Shown here: in pieces, positions 25,927-35,547 of the stretch
How positions within the stretch are numbered: position 1 is the first letter of the stretch
Layout: every line of letters starts with the position of its first letter
Notes under the pieces: generated by a model
Databases searched by the model: none
What the model saw: only the letters and a program-made list of their open reading frames with translations
What the model was told of the DNA's origin: nothing
Source of the DNA: Clostridium scatologenes
GTDB lineage: Bacteria; Bacillota; Clostridia; Clostridiales; Clostridiaceae
DNA: 64,000 bases
Direction: 5' to 3'
Assembly: GCF_000968375.1 (NCBI RefSeq)
Contig: NZ_CP009933.1
Location: 1,116,001-1,180,000, forward strand
Program-made: the position numbers and the translations under genes

Positions 25927-26883
25927 TTATATAATATTTTTTATACTACTAATATAATTTTTTATGTTCAAGGCTGAACTGTGTAAAAGTTGAATTTCTG
26001 ATGGAGAAATAGGAAGTTTTATAATTTCTTCCACACCATTTTTCCCTAAAACTGCAGGTGTTCCCATGAAAATGTCACTTATGCCATACTCACCTTTAAA
26101 GAAAGTTGAAATAGGTAGTACTATTTTTTTATCTAAAATAATTGCTTCAATTATTTTAGAAAGACACATAGATATTCCAAAGCAGCTGTGTTCATCACAA
26201 TCCCTTATATCCCAACCGGCTCTTTTAGTTTTATTTTCTAAGAAGTCTTTAACTTTTTCATCGAAATTTTTATTAGAAAATTTTTTAATATAGTCTTCAA
26301 TTGGCATATTATTTATCCTTGTACGACTCCATAATGCTACTTGTGAATCTCCATGTTCTCCAATTACACATGTCTCGATTTTGCTGGAGTTTATAGCATA
26401 GTAATCTCCAATAAAATATTTTAATCTTGAGGTATCAAGAAGAGTGCCTGTGCCAATAATTTGATTTGAAGGAAAAGAAGAAAGCTTAAAAGCTGTGTAG
26501 GCCATAATATCTACTGGATTGGTGACAAGTACAATAATACAATCTTTATTATATTTTATTATTTTACAGATAATTGATTTGTATATTTCAATATTATCTT
26601 TAAGTACATCTAGCCTTGAGCCATTTTTTCCAGCAACTTGTCCTACAGTAATGGCAACAATGTGAGAATCTTTTATATCTTCATAGCTGCCACTTCTTAC
26701 TCTAGTATTTCCAAATAATGCAGCACCATGAGAAATATCTATGGCTTTACCCTCAGCTTTATTTCTATTTCTATTTATAATAACAATTTCAGATGCAACA
26801 TTACATTGCATAAGATTGGAAGCAGTTTGTCCACCAATAGAACCTGCTCCAATAATAGATACTTTTACATTTTTAATAGTCAT
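25927..26883 (-). CDS. L-lactate/malate dehydrogenase family 2-hydroxyacid dehydrogenase (atypical)
   Basis: 318 residues of the LDH/MDH fold. The NAD-binding loop GAGSIG, the active-site arginine in DTSRLKYF and the catalytic histidine in IGEHGDS are intact. Two specificity positions are unusual. The residue ending the second beta strand, normally Asp, is Asn (IINRNRNK). The active-site loop reads GQVAGKNGSR where LDH has AxQKPGETR, so the lactate-specific Gln102 is Ala and it is not the Arg of malate dehydrogenases. It may therefore act on a branched or larger 2-oxoacid. It is divergent from a permease gene. GGAGGT precedes the ATG. Confidence 0.8.
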   Translation of the reverse strand: MTIKNVKVSIIGAGSIGGQTASNLMQCNVASEIVIINRNRNKAEGKAIDISHGAALFGNTRVRSGSYEDIKDSHIVAITVGQVAGKNGSRLDVLKDNIEIYKSIICKIIKYNKDCIIVLVTNPVDIMAYTAFKLSSFPSNQIIGTGTLLDTSRLKYFIGDYYAINSSKIETCVIGEHGDSQVALWSRTRINNMPIEDYIKKFSNKNFDEKVKDFLENKTKRAGWDIRDCDEHSCFGISMCLSKIIEAIILDKKIVLPISTFFKGEYGISDIFMGTPAVLGKNGVEEIIKLPISPSEIQLLHSSALNIKNYISSIKNII

Positions 26884-27034
26884 GATATACCTCCGTAAAT
26901 AGTTGTCATATATTTAATATTATTTTAATTTTACTCTTATTTTAAAATTTAAACTATATCAAATAAAAATACTTATAATGTATTTGAAGTTAATATTTTA
27001 TTTTTTAACATAGTATAAATTTTATTTAAATATT

Positions 27035-27056
27035 ATATTGCTATAGTATGCAATAT
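27035..27056. promoter_or_regulatory. Candidate operator in a divergent promoter region
   Basis: ATATTGC and GCAATAT, 7-bp inverted arms with an 8-nt spacer, lie between the dehydrogenase and the permease about 60 nt before the permease start. They could be a shared operator. No adjacent regulator is present. Confidence 0.3.
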
Positions 27057-27115
27057 CACTTTATATATGAGTAATGCATAATCTATTAGTAAAATAATTT
27101 TAAAAGAGGGAAAAG

Positions 27116-28513
27116 ATGAGTGTAGTAATAACACCCCTTCACTATATCTATTTAATTTTTATATTTATAATTATTGCAGCTATGGCTAAGAAAAGAGACA
27201 TCTCATTAATTTGCATATTGGGTATATTTTTACTTGGATTAATAGGTACAGGTTCTTTGTATCATTCTACTATGGGAGTGTTTAATAGTTTTGTTTATGC
27301 TACTAAAGAACTTATGCCGACTATATTTATTATATCAGTTATTGTTGCTATGAGTAATGTCTTGATAGAATCTGGTATAAATGAAGAAATAGTAGCTCCT
27401 TTTAAAGGAATAATAAAAGATTATTGGATTGCATATTGGGTTATTGGTATAGTTATGATGATACTTTCTTGGTTTTTTTGGCCATCTCCAGCAGTAGCTT
27501 TAATAGGAGTGTTATTCTTACCTATAGCAAAAAAGGTAGGACTTCCAGCTATAGGAGTGGCGATATCAATGAATTTGTTTGGTCATGGTGTAGCGTTGTC
27601 AGGGGATTATATAATTCAAGCAGCACCTAAGCTTACAGCAGATGCAGCAGGCATACCAGTATTTAGTGTGGTTAGTGCAAGTATTCCTTTAGTAATTACT
27701 ATGGGATTAGTAACTACTATAACAGCATTTTATTTACTTAGGAGAGATATTAAATTACAAAAAATATCTACAGAATATACAATAGAAGAGGAAAGTGACG
27801 AGAAGAAACCTAATAATTTAGTAATTCTCTCAAAGAATTTTAAGAGAATTTTGGCATTAATAACTTTGTTATTATTTGCAATAGATATATTTGTGATGTA
27901 TACTGCTAAACTACAGGGAGGAGATGCTACTGCACTTATAGGTGGAACAGCTATATTTATAATGAGTTTCCTATCTATAGTAACATATAAAAATGAAGCT
28001 TTAGAAAAAATAACAAATAATCTTGTTAAAGGATTACAGTTTGGTTTTAAAATATTTGGTATAGTTATACCTATAGCTGCATTTTTTTATTTAGGAGATT
28101 CAGCTTTTACTGAAATATTTGGAAAAATATTACCAGCTCATTCTAATGGTATAGTTAATGATTTGGGTGTATGTTTAGCTAATTTAGTACCTCTTAATTC
28201 TGCAATTGCATCTACAACTCTTACTATAGTTGGTGCAATTACGGGATTGGATGGATCAGGATTTTCAGGAATATCCTTAGCAGGTTCTGTAGCAAAGCTA
28301 TTTTCTACAGCTTTAGGTGGAGGAGTAGCTACTCTTACTGCATTAGGGCAAATAGCAGCTATATGGGTTGGTGGAGGAACTATAATACCGTGGGCTGTAA
28401 TACCTGTAGCAGCTATATGCGGAGTGGATCCTTTTGAGTTAGCTAAGAAGAATCTAAAGCCAGTTATTATAGGTTTGATTGCTACCACGGTGGTTGCCAT
28501 GTTTATCATATGA
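27116..28513 (+). CDS. Polytopic permease, ion-transporter-superfamily-like
   Basis: 465 residues with about twelve membrane helices in two halves separated by a charged loop near residues 220-240. Re-entrant-like segments are rich in Gly/Ser/Pro (SWFFWPSPAVALIGVLFLP; AGSVAKLFSTALGGGVATL). The layout suits the ion-transporter (IT) superfamily of carboxylate or Na+/H+ carriers. The divergent 2-hydroxyacid dehydrogenase suggests a carboxylate substrate (inference). GAGGG lies about 5 nt before the ATG. A strong terminator follows. Confidence 0.6.
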   Translation: MSVVITPLHYIYLIFIFIIIAAMAKKRDISLICILGIFLLGLIGTGSLYHSTMGVFNSFVYATKELMPTIFIISVIVAMSNVLIESGINEEIVAPFKGIIKDYWIAYWVIGIVMMILSWFFWPSPAVALIGVLFLPIAKKVGLPAIGVAISMNLFGHGVALSGDYIIQAAPKLTADAAGIPVFSVVSASIPLVITMGLVTTITAFYLLRRDIKLQKISTEYTIEEESDEKKPNNLVILSKNFKRILALITLLLFAIDIFVMYTAKLQGGDATALIGGTAIFIMSFLSIVTYKNEALEKITNNLVKGLQFGFKIFGIVIPIAAFFYLGDSAFTEIFGKILPAHSNGIVNDLGVCLANLVPLNSAIASTTLTIVGAITGLDGSGFSGISLAGSVAKLFSTALGGGVATLTALGQIAAIWVGGGTIIPWAVIPVAAICGVDPFELAKKNLKPVIIGLIATTVVAMFII

Positions 28514-28557
28514 TTTTAAAATTATGAATATGCATAATCTTGGAATGTTTTTTTGAG

Positions 28558-28595
28558 AGTACAGAGGACGCATTTTCACTGTCCTCTGTACTTTT
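28558..28595 (+). terminator. Terminator of the permease gene
   Basis: GTACAGAGGAC (28559-28569) and GTCCTCTGTAC (28581-28591) form a perfect 11-bp stem followed by TTTT. Confidence 0.85.
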
Positions 28596-28612
28596 CTATT
28601 CCAATGAGATTA

Positions 28613-29935
28613 TTAATTTAATTTTTCAATTTGTGTTTGTATGCTGCTACTTACATTACTTCCTTGAAAATAGCGAGAGTATATAGTATTATCTTTATCT
28701 TCACCAGATGTATCATAACCTGCAATAAAATGAGTTGGACCACTTAAGTTTGAAAAATAACCATAATCTATAGTTCTATTTCCATTATAATAATATAGAT
28801 TAGTTGGTTCTGCAATTATCCATCCGAATTCTGGTAAGTAATACTCTGCCCAAGCATGCCTATAGTTATTCCCATTTGCTATATTATTATCGAAGTTTTT
28901 TCCGTCAACCCAATATCCAGTAACAACTCTAGCAGGAACGCCAGAAGCTCTTAAAAGAGCAACAAATAGCTCAGAATAATCTTCACATACTCCTTTAGAG
29001 GTTTTTAGTGCATTTAAAGCACCTTTATTTTTGTTAGTTTGGTCATAAGTCATATAGCTGTTTACAAATTCATAAGCCTTTTTTGCTTTGTAATAAGGAT
29101 TGCTTGTTTCTGCAAATAATTCTTTTGATTTATCTATAATGGCTGGATTATTACTTTCTATTTTGTCAGAAGCTGATGTATATTTGGAATAATCACTGAA
29201 GTTGCTGTAATTTTCAGAGGTTTTAGATAGATCTTTTATATATTTTATACCACTGGCCTGTATGGTTCTAATAACTTGATATTGTGATTTTTCTCCAGCT
29301 TTTAAATAAGTAGAAGCTGTGAGCTTTTTATTTATAGAATTTGATGAATCGATTACAGCATCATTACCAGCTACTTTTAAATCTATTTCTTTCTGATAAG
29401 GAGAGTTACTTAGGGTTCCAATATTATAGTTTACATCTAATTTTGTATCACTATCACTAGTAAAAGTTAAGGTATCAGTAATTTTATAGGTATGTGTATC
29501 CAGTACAGAATAACTGGAACTATCAATAGCTTGTACATCATTTTTAGTGGTAAATTTCATGATTCCAGGATTTTCAAGAGAAGTTCCATCTAAAGCTTTT
29601 ACATTGCTTATGTACATAGTATAAGTCTTACCTGGAGTATATTTAGTTGAAGGTTTTAAGAAAACAATATTTCCACTGGAATTTAAGTCTAATTTTATAG
29701 GATTATCGTTATCATCAACAATTTTTACATTTTCACTAGTTACAGTATTTTTATCAATATTTTTTGAAAATTTAATATTCCAAGTTTTATCTGTACTTAT
29801 ATTATCCTTGGAAGTAAAAATAGTGTAATTGCTCTGGGCAAAAACAGTACTAGTGGAAAGTAATATTAATAATGAAATTACAAAAAGGTGTACTTTAAAT
29901 ATTGAAAATTTTTTAGTATTATTTTTTAGAAACAT
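28613..29935 (-). CDS. Secreted transglutaminase-like protein with Big_5-type Ig domain
   Basis: 440 residues. A signal peptide (about 1-34, ending TVFAQS) is followed by an SbsA/Big_5-type Ig-like domain (about 40-130: WNIKFSKNIDKNTVT, YTMYISNVKALDGTSL), a beta-rich middle and a C-terminal transglutaminase-like domain. The catalytic Cys is in GVCEDYSELF and the His in RHAWAEYY. The third position reads WIIAEPT, with Glu where Asp is usual. Such proteins act outside the cell as peptidases, or in wall or coat cross-linking. The spore germination operon is divergent. AAAGGAG precedes the ATG. Confidence 0.85.
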   Translation of the reverse strand: MFLKNNTKKFSIFKVHLFVISLLILLSTSTVFAQSNYTIFTSKDNISTDKTWNIKFSKNIDKNTVTSENVKIVDDNDNPIKLDLNSSGNIVFLKPSTKYTPGKTYTMYISNVKALDGTSLENPGIMKFTTKNDVQAIDSSSYSVLDTHTYKITDTLTFTSDSDTKLDVNYNIGTLSNSPYQKEIDLKVAGNDAVIDSSNSINKKLTASTYLKAGEKSQYQVIRTIQASGIKYIKDLSKTSENYSNFSDYSKYTSASDKIESNNPAIIDKSKELFAETSNPYYKAKKAYEFVNSYMTYDQTNKNKGALNALKTSKGVCEDYSELFVALLRASGVPARVVTGYWVDGKNFDNNIANGNNYRHAWAEYYLPEFGWIIAEPTNLYYYNGNRTIDYGYFSNLSGPTHFIAGYDTSGEDKDNTIYSRYFQGSNVSSSIQTQIEKLN

Positions 29936-30233
29936 AAATTCACTCCTTTTGATTTATATTAATTATATTATAACATATTAGGTTTAACGTTATTATTTGG
30001 GAAATTTATTCGCAAATTAGAAGTTTGATGAGAATTGTATATGTTATAAGAATTTTGTGATTACATAATTGTGTTATTGAAAGTGGATATTTTTATAAGT
30101 GAAATGCTAGAACTTATAAAGATTGGTTACCTTAAAAGTTTCTTACTTGAAAATTTATATGTTAATAAGAATATATTTTATTAAACTTACAAAACATACA
30201 GTAAGATACTTTAAATATAAGGAGATTGCAGCA

Positions 30234-31802
30234 ATGAAATTTTTCAAATCAAGATCTACAAATAATATAAATGAAGATAATGCAAGTATAAAAATTAACA
30301 AAGATATAAATGAAAATGTAAATAGAATAAAAATTGATTTTAGTGGTATTAGCGATTTTAAAATTGATTATTTCAAGCTTGATAATAATGAAGATTTTAT
30401 TTGTGCAACTATATGTATTAAAAGTTTAACTGACAAAATAATTATGAATTCATTGTCATTAGAACTTTCAAGACTAAAAATAGACTTTGACAATTCAAAA
30501 CATAATATAGATTTTGATACATTAGTAAATTATTTTTCTGGTATAAGAGATTTAAAAGAGGATGATGATTATGAAAATCTTTATGCTGAGCTGCTTTTAG
30601 GTAATATTGTATTTTTAGTTAATGGATATGATAAATTTTTTTCAATAATAACTAATACTGACGAAGGCAGAAATATTCAGGAGGCAACCTCGCAGACAAT
30701 AATAAGAGGACCTAAAGACTCATTTACAGAAAAATTAAGTATCAATGTTTTGCTTATTAGAAAGAGAATAAAAAACAAAGGGTTAAAAATGGAAAATTTA
30801 TTTTTAGGAAGTATAACCAAAACAGCAGTAAATATAATGTATATTGATAAAATAGCCAAAGATGATATTGTACAGGAAATAAAAAATAGACTTAATAAAA
30901 TAGAAATTGATGCTGTATTAGAAAGTGGGTATATTGAAGAATTAATTAAGGATGATAGATATTCCATATTTCCTACATTCTTAAATTCAGAAAAACCTGA
31001 TTCTGTTGTTGCAGCTTTGTTAGAAGGAAAAGTAGCAATTTTAGTTGATGGAACACCTTATGTATTGACAGCTCCTGCAATTATGTTTGAATTTTTCCAA
31101 TCAAGTGAGGATTATTATCATCATTACCTTATATCTTCAATGATGCGTTTTTTAAGGTTTATTGCTTTTTTATTAACTCTTTTAACACCAGCGACATATA
31201 TAGCAATAACAACATTTCATCAAGAAATGATTCCTACACCATTACTTATAAGTATAGCTGCGCAAAGAGAAGGCGTTCCTTTTCCAGTTTTTATAGAAAC
31301 CTTAGCTATGGAGTTTGTATTTGAAATAATAAGAGAAGCAGGTATAAGAATGCCAAGAGCTGTAGGATCAGCCATTTCAATAGTAGGAGCATTAGTGCTT
31401 GGTCAGGCGGCAGTGGAAGCTGGTATTGTATCAGCTTTTATAGTAATTATTGTTTCAATAACAGCAATATCAAGCTTTGCTATACCTAATTATGAAATGT
31501 CAAATGCAATAAGAGCAATAAGATTCATTTTGATGTGTCTAGCAGGGGTACTTGGATTGTATGGTGTATTTATGGGATTAATTATATTAGTACTTCATTT
31601 ATGTAAAATAAAGTCTATAACAGTTCCATATTTAACTCCAATTGCACCAAGGGTGAAAGGTGGAAATAAAGATACATTTTTCAGATTTCCATTATGGAAA
31701 ATGAAATGCAGACCAGTAGGAATTGGTAATACTATTACTTCACGAGTAAATGAAGAGAATGCTGCAGGATTAAATCAAAAGAAAAAACCAGAATTAAGGT
31801 GA
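30234..31802 (+). CDS. Spore germinant receptor subunit A (GerA family)
   Basis: 522 residues of the GerA family, located in the spore inner membrane. A hydrophilic N-terminal domain carries the conserved IIRGPKDSFTEKLSINVLLIRKRI. About five membrane helices follow from residue 280, with TPATYIAITTFHQEMIPT and the basic tail. GerA proteins form oligomeric nutrient-gated channels. The ATG at 30234 has AAGGAGA upstream; the earlier in-frame start at 30123 has none. It opens the germination operon, and its stop lies within the ribosome-binding site of the next gene. Confidence 0.92.
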   Translation: MKFFKSRSTNNINEDNASIKINKDINENVNRIKIDFSGISDFKIDYFKLDNNEDFICATICIKSLTDKIIMNSLSLELSRLKIDFDNSKHNIDFDTLVNYFSGIRDLKEDDDYENLYAELLLGNIVFLVNGYDKFFSIITNTDEGRNIQEATSQTIIRGPKDSFTEKLSINVLLIRKRIKNKGLKMENLFLGSITKTAVNIMYIDKIAKDDIVQEIKNRLNKIEIDAVLESGYIEELIKDDRYSIFPTFLNSEKPDSVVAALLEGKVAILVDGTPYVLTAPAIMFEFFQSSEDYYHHYLISSMMRFLRFIAFLLTLLTPATYIAITTFHQEMIPTPLLISIAAQREGVPFPVFIETLAMEFVFEIIREAGIRMPRAVGSAISIVGALVLGQAAVEAGIVSAFIVIIVSITAISSFAIPNYEMSNAIRAIRFILMCLAGVLGLYGVFMGLIILVLHLCKIKSITVPYLTPIAPRVKGGNKDTFFRFPLWKMKCRPVGIGNTITSRVNEENAAGLNQKKKPELR

Positions 31803-31807
31803 TATAT

Positions 31808-33001
31808 ATGAATCTTAAAAAGATATTAATTACTTTTATTTTAATACTAAGTACATGTTTTACTGGATGTTGGAGTAGTAAAGAGCTAAACACTCTTGCA
31901 ATTGTTGTAGCAACTGGCATTGATAAAACAGAAAAGGGGTATTTGATTTCAGAACAAGTCATAAACCCAAGGGTAATAGCTTCCCAAAAATCGATAAATG
32001 AGTCGCCAGTTGTTTTATATACAGGAGAGGGAAGGGATTTGGAAGAAGCAATAAAAAGTATTGCAGCAAAATCACCAAGAGAAATATATAATTCACACCT
32101 TAAAATGGTCATATTTGGTAACAAGGTTGCAGAAAGTGGAATAAAGGATATAGTTGATTATTTTGCACGTAATTATCAATATCGTACTGATTTTTATTTT
32201 GCAATAGCTAAAAATAAAACTGCAAAGGAAGTTCTAGGAGTATTAACTCCTATGGAATCCATACCTGGAATTTCTATGTATAATTCACTTAAATTATCTG
32301 GTGAGAATTGGGCAACTACAAAGTCTATAAGAATTGTTGAGCTTATTAATTCTATTGTTTCTGATGGGAAAAATCCTGTTATTGCAGGTATTGATATTAC
32401 TGAAGGGGAGACTTTCCCAAAATCTATAGAAAATTTAAAAGAAAGTGGAGAAATTAAAAAAATAGAATATTCTAGCTTAGGAGTTTTAAAAAAAGATAGA
32501 CTTGTAGGGTGGTTAAATGAAGATGAAAGTAAAGGATATAATTATATTGTTGGAGATGTAAAGAATACAGTAGATCATACATATTACGGAGATAAAGTGA
32601 AAATTACAGGTGATGTTATAGATTCCAAATCAGATATAAAAGCTTCCATAATAAATAATAAACCTGTTATTAATGTAAAAATAGATGTAAAGCAAAATAT
32701 TGGAGCAGTAGAAGGTGATTTTGATATTTCAAAGGAAGAAAATAAAGATTTAGTAAATAGATTAAGTGAACAAAAAATAGAATTAATATGTAAAGAAGCA
32801 TTGAATAAAGCACAAAATGATTTAAAAAGCGATATCTTTGGTTTTGGAGAGGCAGTACACAGAAAAAATCCTAAGTTATGGGCAAAGATTAAAGATAAAT
32901 GGGATAGTGAATTTGTACATATACCTGTTAACATTACAGTTAATGTGAAAACTAATCAGCTTGGAGAAATAACAAAGTCATTTTTTATTAAGGAGAAATA
33001 G
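31808..33001 (+). CDS. Ger(x)C-family germinant receptor lipoprotein (subunit C)
   Basis: 397 residues. A lipoprotein signal peptide ends at FTGC (lipidated Cys21), followed by WSSKELN, the hallmark opening of Ger(x)C proteins, and three beta/alpha domains. It attaches to the outer face of the spore inner membrane with the A and B subunits. The ATG at 31808 has AAGGTGAT upstream; a GTG at 31799 overlaps that site. It is translationally linked to gerA. Confidence 0.92.
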   Translation: MNLKKILITFILILSTCFTGCWSSKELNTLAIVVATGIDKTEKGYLISEQVINPRVIASQKSINESPVVLYTGEGRDLEEAIKSIAAKSPREIYNSHLKMVIFGNKVAESGIKDIVDYFARNYQYRTDFYFAIAKNKTAKEVLGVLTPMESIPGISMYNSLKLSGENWATTKSIRIVELINSIVSDGKNPVIAGIDITEGETFPKSIENLKESGEIKKIEYSSLGVLKKDRLVGWLNEDESKGYNYIVGDVKNTVDHTYYGDKVKITGDVIDSKSDIKASIINNKPVINVKIDVKQNIGAVEGDFDISKEENKDLVNRLSEQKIELICKEALNKAQNDLKSDIFGFGEAVHRKNPKLWAKIKDKWDSEFVHIPVNITVNVKTNQLGEITKSFFIKEK

Positions 33002-33005
33002 TAAT

Positions 33006-33245
33006 ATGGCGATAGTATCTATTTTATCTGTATTGGCATTCAGCACAATATTAAGTATTGTGGAAGTTCCCAAAATGTTAAGAGAAAAACTTTATAGAGA
33101 ACTGTATACATTTATAGTATTGCTTGTATTTGGTACAGTACTTGCAATACTAAAAAGTCTTAATGTTGATATACCTAACCCTTCGGATTTTGTACAATGG
33201 GTGTATTCTCCTTTTAGTAGTATTATAAAAGAATTATTAAAATGA
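33006..33245 (+). CDS. Small two-helix membrane protein of the ger operon (D-subunit-like)
   Basis: 79 residues with two hydrophobic segments (about 3-20 and 32-50) separated by a basic loop KMLREKLYRE, and an amphipathic C-terminus. It lies 4 nt after gerC and 2 nt before the next gene, so it is embedded in the operon. Some Bacillus germinant receptors have a small two-TM D subunit that modulates the response; size, topology and location fit that, but sequence homology is not demonstrated. Confidence 0.7.
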   Translation: MAIVSILSVLAFSTILSIVEVPKMLREKLYRELYTFIVLLVFGTVLAILKSLNVDIPNPSDFVQWVYSPFSSIIKELLK

Positions 33246-33255
33246 GGTGGTTACT

Positions 33256-34353
33256 ATAAATAAAACTAGAATAACAAATCACCAGTTATTTTCACTAACG
33301 GCAAATTATTCATGTGGTACTTCTATTATTGTTGTGTCTGCTAGTCTTGCAGGAATAGCAAAACAAGATGCATGGATTTGTACAATATTAACACCTCTAT
33401 TTGGTTTGTTTTTTGTCTGGATGTATCATTATTTAGCTAGCCTATATCCTAATAAATCCTATGTTGATATAATTTGTTCAGTATTTGGAAAATGGTGTGG
33501 AAGTTTTATATCTGCTGCTTTTGTGTTTATTTGTTTACTAGATGTACCACAAATTACATGGTATGTTGGAAATTTTATTAAAACACAAAGTTTAATAAAT
33601 ACTCCTATATATGCAGTGAACACCATTATAATTATTGCTCTTGTGATAGGAGCATTATATGGTATTGAAGCAATAGCACGTGCTTCAGAGATATTTGTTT
33701 ATATTGTTTCATTTATGTTTATATTGTCACTTATGCTGGTTAGTCCTAATGCTAAGTTTGAAAATTTATTGCCTGTTTTAGAAAAAGGGATTACGCCTGC
33801 TTTAAAAGGATCAGTTCTTTTATCAAGTTATAATACCTGGCCACTAATTGTTTTAAACATGATATATCCACTAAATGTCAGTAATATAAAAAATGCACGT
33901 AAGCCTTTATTTATAGGATATCTATGGGGTTCTTTTATTATTCTAATGTATAACATTATGTCTATTCTAGTTTTAGGCAGCAATATTGCGGCAAATTCAG
34001 CATTTCCAACGTATCTACTTGCAAAAGAAATTAACTTTGGTATTGTTTTTACTAGGATGGAAGCAATCATATCATCATCTTGGATCATAACGTTATTTTT
34101 TAAGGCATTATTATATTTTTATGGAGGGATTATAGGTATTTCACAATTACTTGGACTCAAGGATTATAGAAAAATAGTATTGCCACTTGGACTAATATCC
34201 ATAGTGCTTTCTAATATTGTTTATCCAAATAGTATTTATGAAGCAGAATGGGATGGTACTACCTGGGTATTGTGGATAGGTACATTTGCTGTTGTATTAC
34301 CAATAGTGATACTAATTATAAGTATAATAAAAAATAAAATGAGAGTAAAATAA
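33256..34353 (+). CDS. Germinant receptor permease subunit B, copy 1
   Basis: About 365 residues with ten membrane helices, of the APC-like endospore germination permease family (GerAB). Such B subunits bind the germinant. The start is unusual: GAGGTGG (33244-33250) is followed 5 nt later by ATA at 33256, and that codon aligns exactly with the ATG of the downstream paralogue (xNKTRITNHQLF against MNKIKITNHQLF). The alternative in-frame GTG at 33247 lies inside the ribosome-binding site. The ALYGIEAIARASEIF motif is shared by both copies. Confidence 0.9.
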   Translation: MNKTRITNHQLFSLTANYSCGTSIIVVSASLAGIAKQDAWICTILTPLFGLFFVWMYHYLASLYPNKSYVDIICSVFGKWCGSFISAAFVFICLLDVPQITWYVGNFIKTQSLINTPIYAVNTIIIIALVIGALYGIEAIARASEIFVYIVSFMFILSLMLVSPNAKFENLLPVLEKGITPALKGSVLLSSYNTWPLIVLNMIYPLNVSNIKNARKPLFIGYLWGSFIILMYNIMSILVLGSNIAANSAFPTYLLAKEINFGIVFTRMEAIISSSWIITLFFKALLYFYGGIIGISQLLGLKDYRKIVLPLGLISIVLSNIVYPNSIYEAEWDGTTWVLWIGTFAVVLPIVILIISIIKNKMRVK

Positions 34354-34392
34354 ACTAATGCATGTATGTAGAATTTTTTATGAGGTATTAGC

Positions 34393-35493
34393 ATGAATAA
34401 AATAAAAATCACAAATCATCAATTATTTACATTAACTGTTAGTGCTTCATTTGGAGGCACAATTATTATATTAAATGCTGTAATAGCAAGTATATCAAAA
34501 CAAGACTCATGGATTGCAGTTTTACTTACACCTGTAATAGGTATACCAATATTATGGATATATTGTTTTTTGGGAAGCAAGTATCCCAATAAGACATTCA
34601 TAGGAATAATGAGAGAGGTATTAGGAAAATGGATTGGCTCCATTATTTCAGCAGGGTATGTATTTTTGTGTATAATGACTAGTTATTGTATCCCTTGGTA
34701 TATTGGCAATTTTTTAACCACTGAAGCTATGTCCAAAACACCAGTATACATAATTAACTTAATATTTGTATTTGGAATTGTAATTGGAGTACTGTACGGA
34801 CTGGAAACAATTGCACGAGCATCTGAAGTATTTATATTTGTTTCTTCTTTTTTGTTTATCGTTTCAATGCTTTTTGTATTGCCTAATGCTAAGTTTGAAA
34901 ATTTGCAACCTGTGCTTGAAAATGGTATTATTCCAATTTTAAAGAGTGCAGTTTTTTTGATATGTTATCTTACATTTCCTGTTGTTAGCATAATGATGAT
35001 ATATCCAATAAATACTAATAATACAGTAGAAGCTAGAAAATCGATTTTAAAAGGATACATATGGTCGTGCTTTTTGTTTTTTATTGCTATGTTTATGTCA
35101 ATATTAGTGTTAGGCAGCAAAATAACATCTGTAGTACAGTATCCTACATATTTGCTCGCTAAGGAAATAAATGTTGATATTGTGTTTACTCGTATGGAAT
35201 TTATAATTGCTGGAGTATGGATTACGACAGAGTTTATGGTAAATATAATATTTTTTTATTCTGGGATAGCAGGGCTCTGTGAATTATTAGGATTAAAAAA
35301 TTATAGGATGTTAGTTATACCACTTGGGTTAATTGTATCAATAGTATCAGAATTTGTTTATAAAGATACTATTTATCAAGGAAAGTTTAATGCTTTTGGA
35401 TGGGCTCCTTATGGTATGACATATGGTCTTATTATCCCTGTTTTGTTAATTATTGTTTGGAAAGTAAAAAATATATTGTGCAAAAAAATTTAA
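34393..35493 (+). CDS. Germinant receptor permease subunit B, copy 2
   Basis: 366 residues, a clear paralogue of the preceding gene (shared ITNHQLF, LPNAKFENLQPVLENGI, ILVLGSKI, FPTYLLAKEIN-like block). It has an ordinary ATG with GAGGT upstream, 39 nt after copy 1. Two adjacent B subunits with one A and one C suggest alternative receptors with different germinant specificities assembled from shared A and C (inference). No terminator is evident after it. Confidence 0.9.
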   Translation: MNKIKITNHQLFTLTVSASFGGTIIILNAVIASISKQDSWIAVLLTPVIGIPILWIYCFLGSKYPNKTFIGIMREVLGKWIGSIISAGYVFLCIMTSYCIPWYIGNFLTTEAMSKTPVYIINLIFVFGIVIGVLYGLETIARASEVFIFVSSFLFIVSMLFVLPNAKFENLQPVLENGIIPILKSAVFLICYLTFPVVSIMMIYPINTNNTVEARKSILKGYIWSCFLFFIAMFMSILVLGSKITSVVQYPTYLLAKEINVDIVFTRMEFIIAGVWITTEFMVNIIFFYSGIAGLCELLGLKNYRMLVIPLGLIVSIVSEFVYKDTIYQGKFNAFGWAPYGMTYGLIIPVLLIIVWKVKNILCKKI

Positions 35494-35547
35494 AGCATGA
35501 GATTACTGTTCAAAAGTCATGATATTCTATTGTAATAAATTTAGTAA

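Noticed and set aside
29936..30233. A sigma-G promoter for the germination operon
   Set aside because: A sigma-G promoter is expected there, but no pair of -35 and -10 elements with proper spacing could be identified with confidence.
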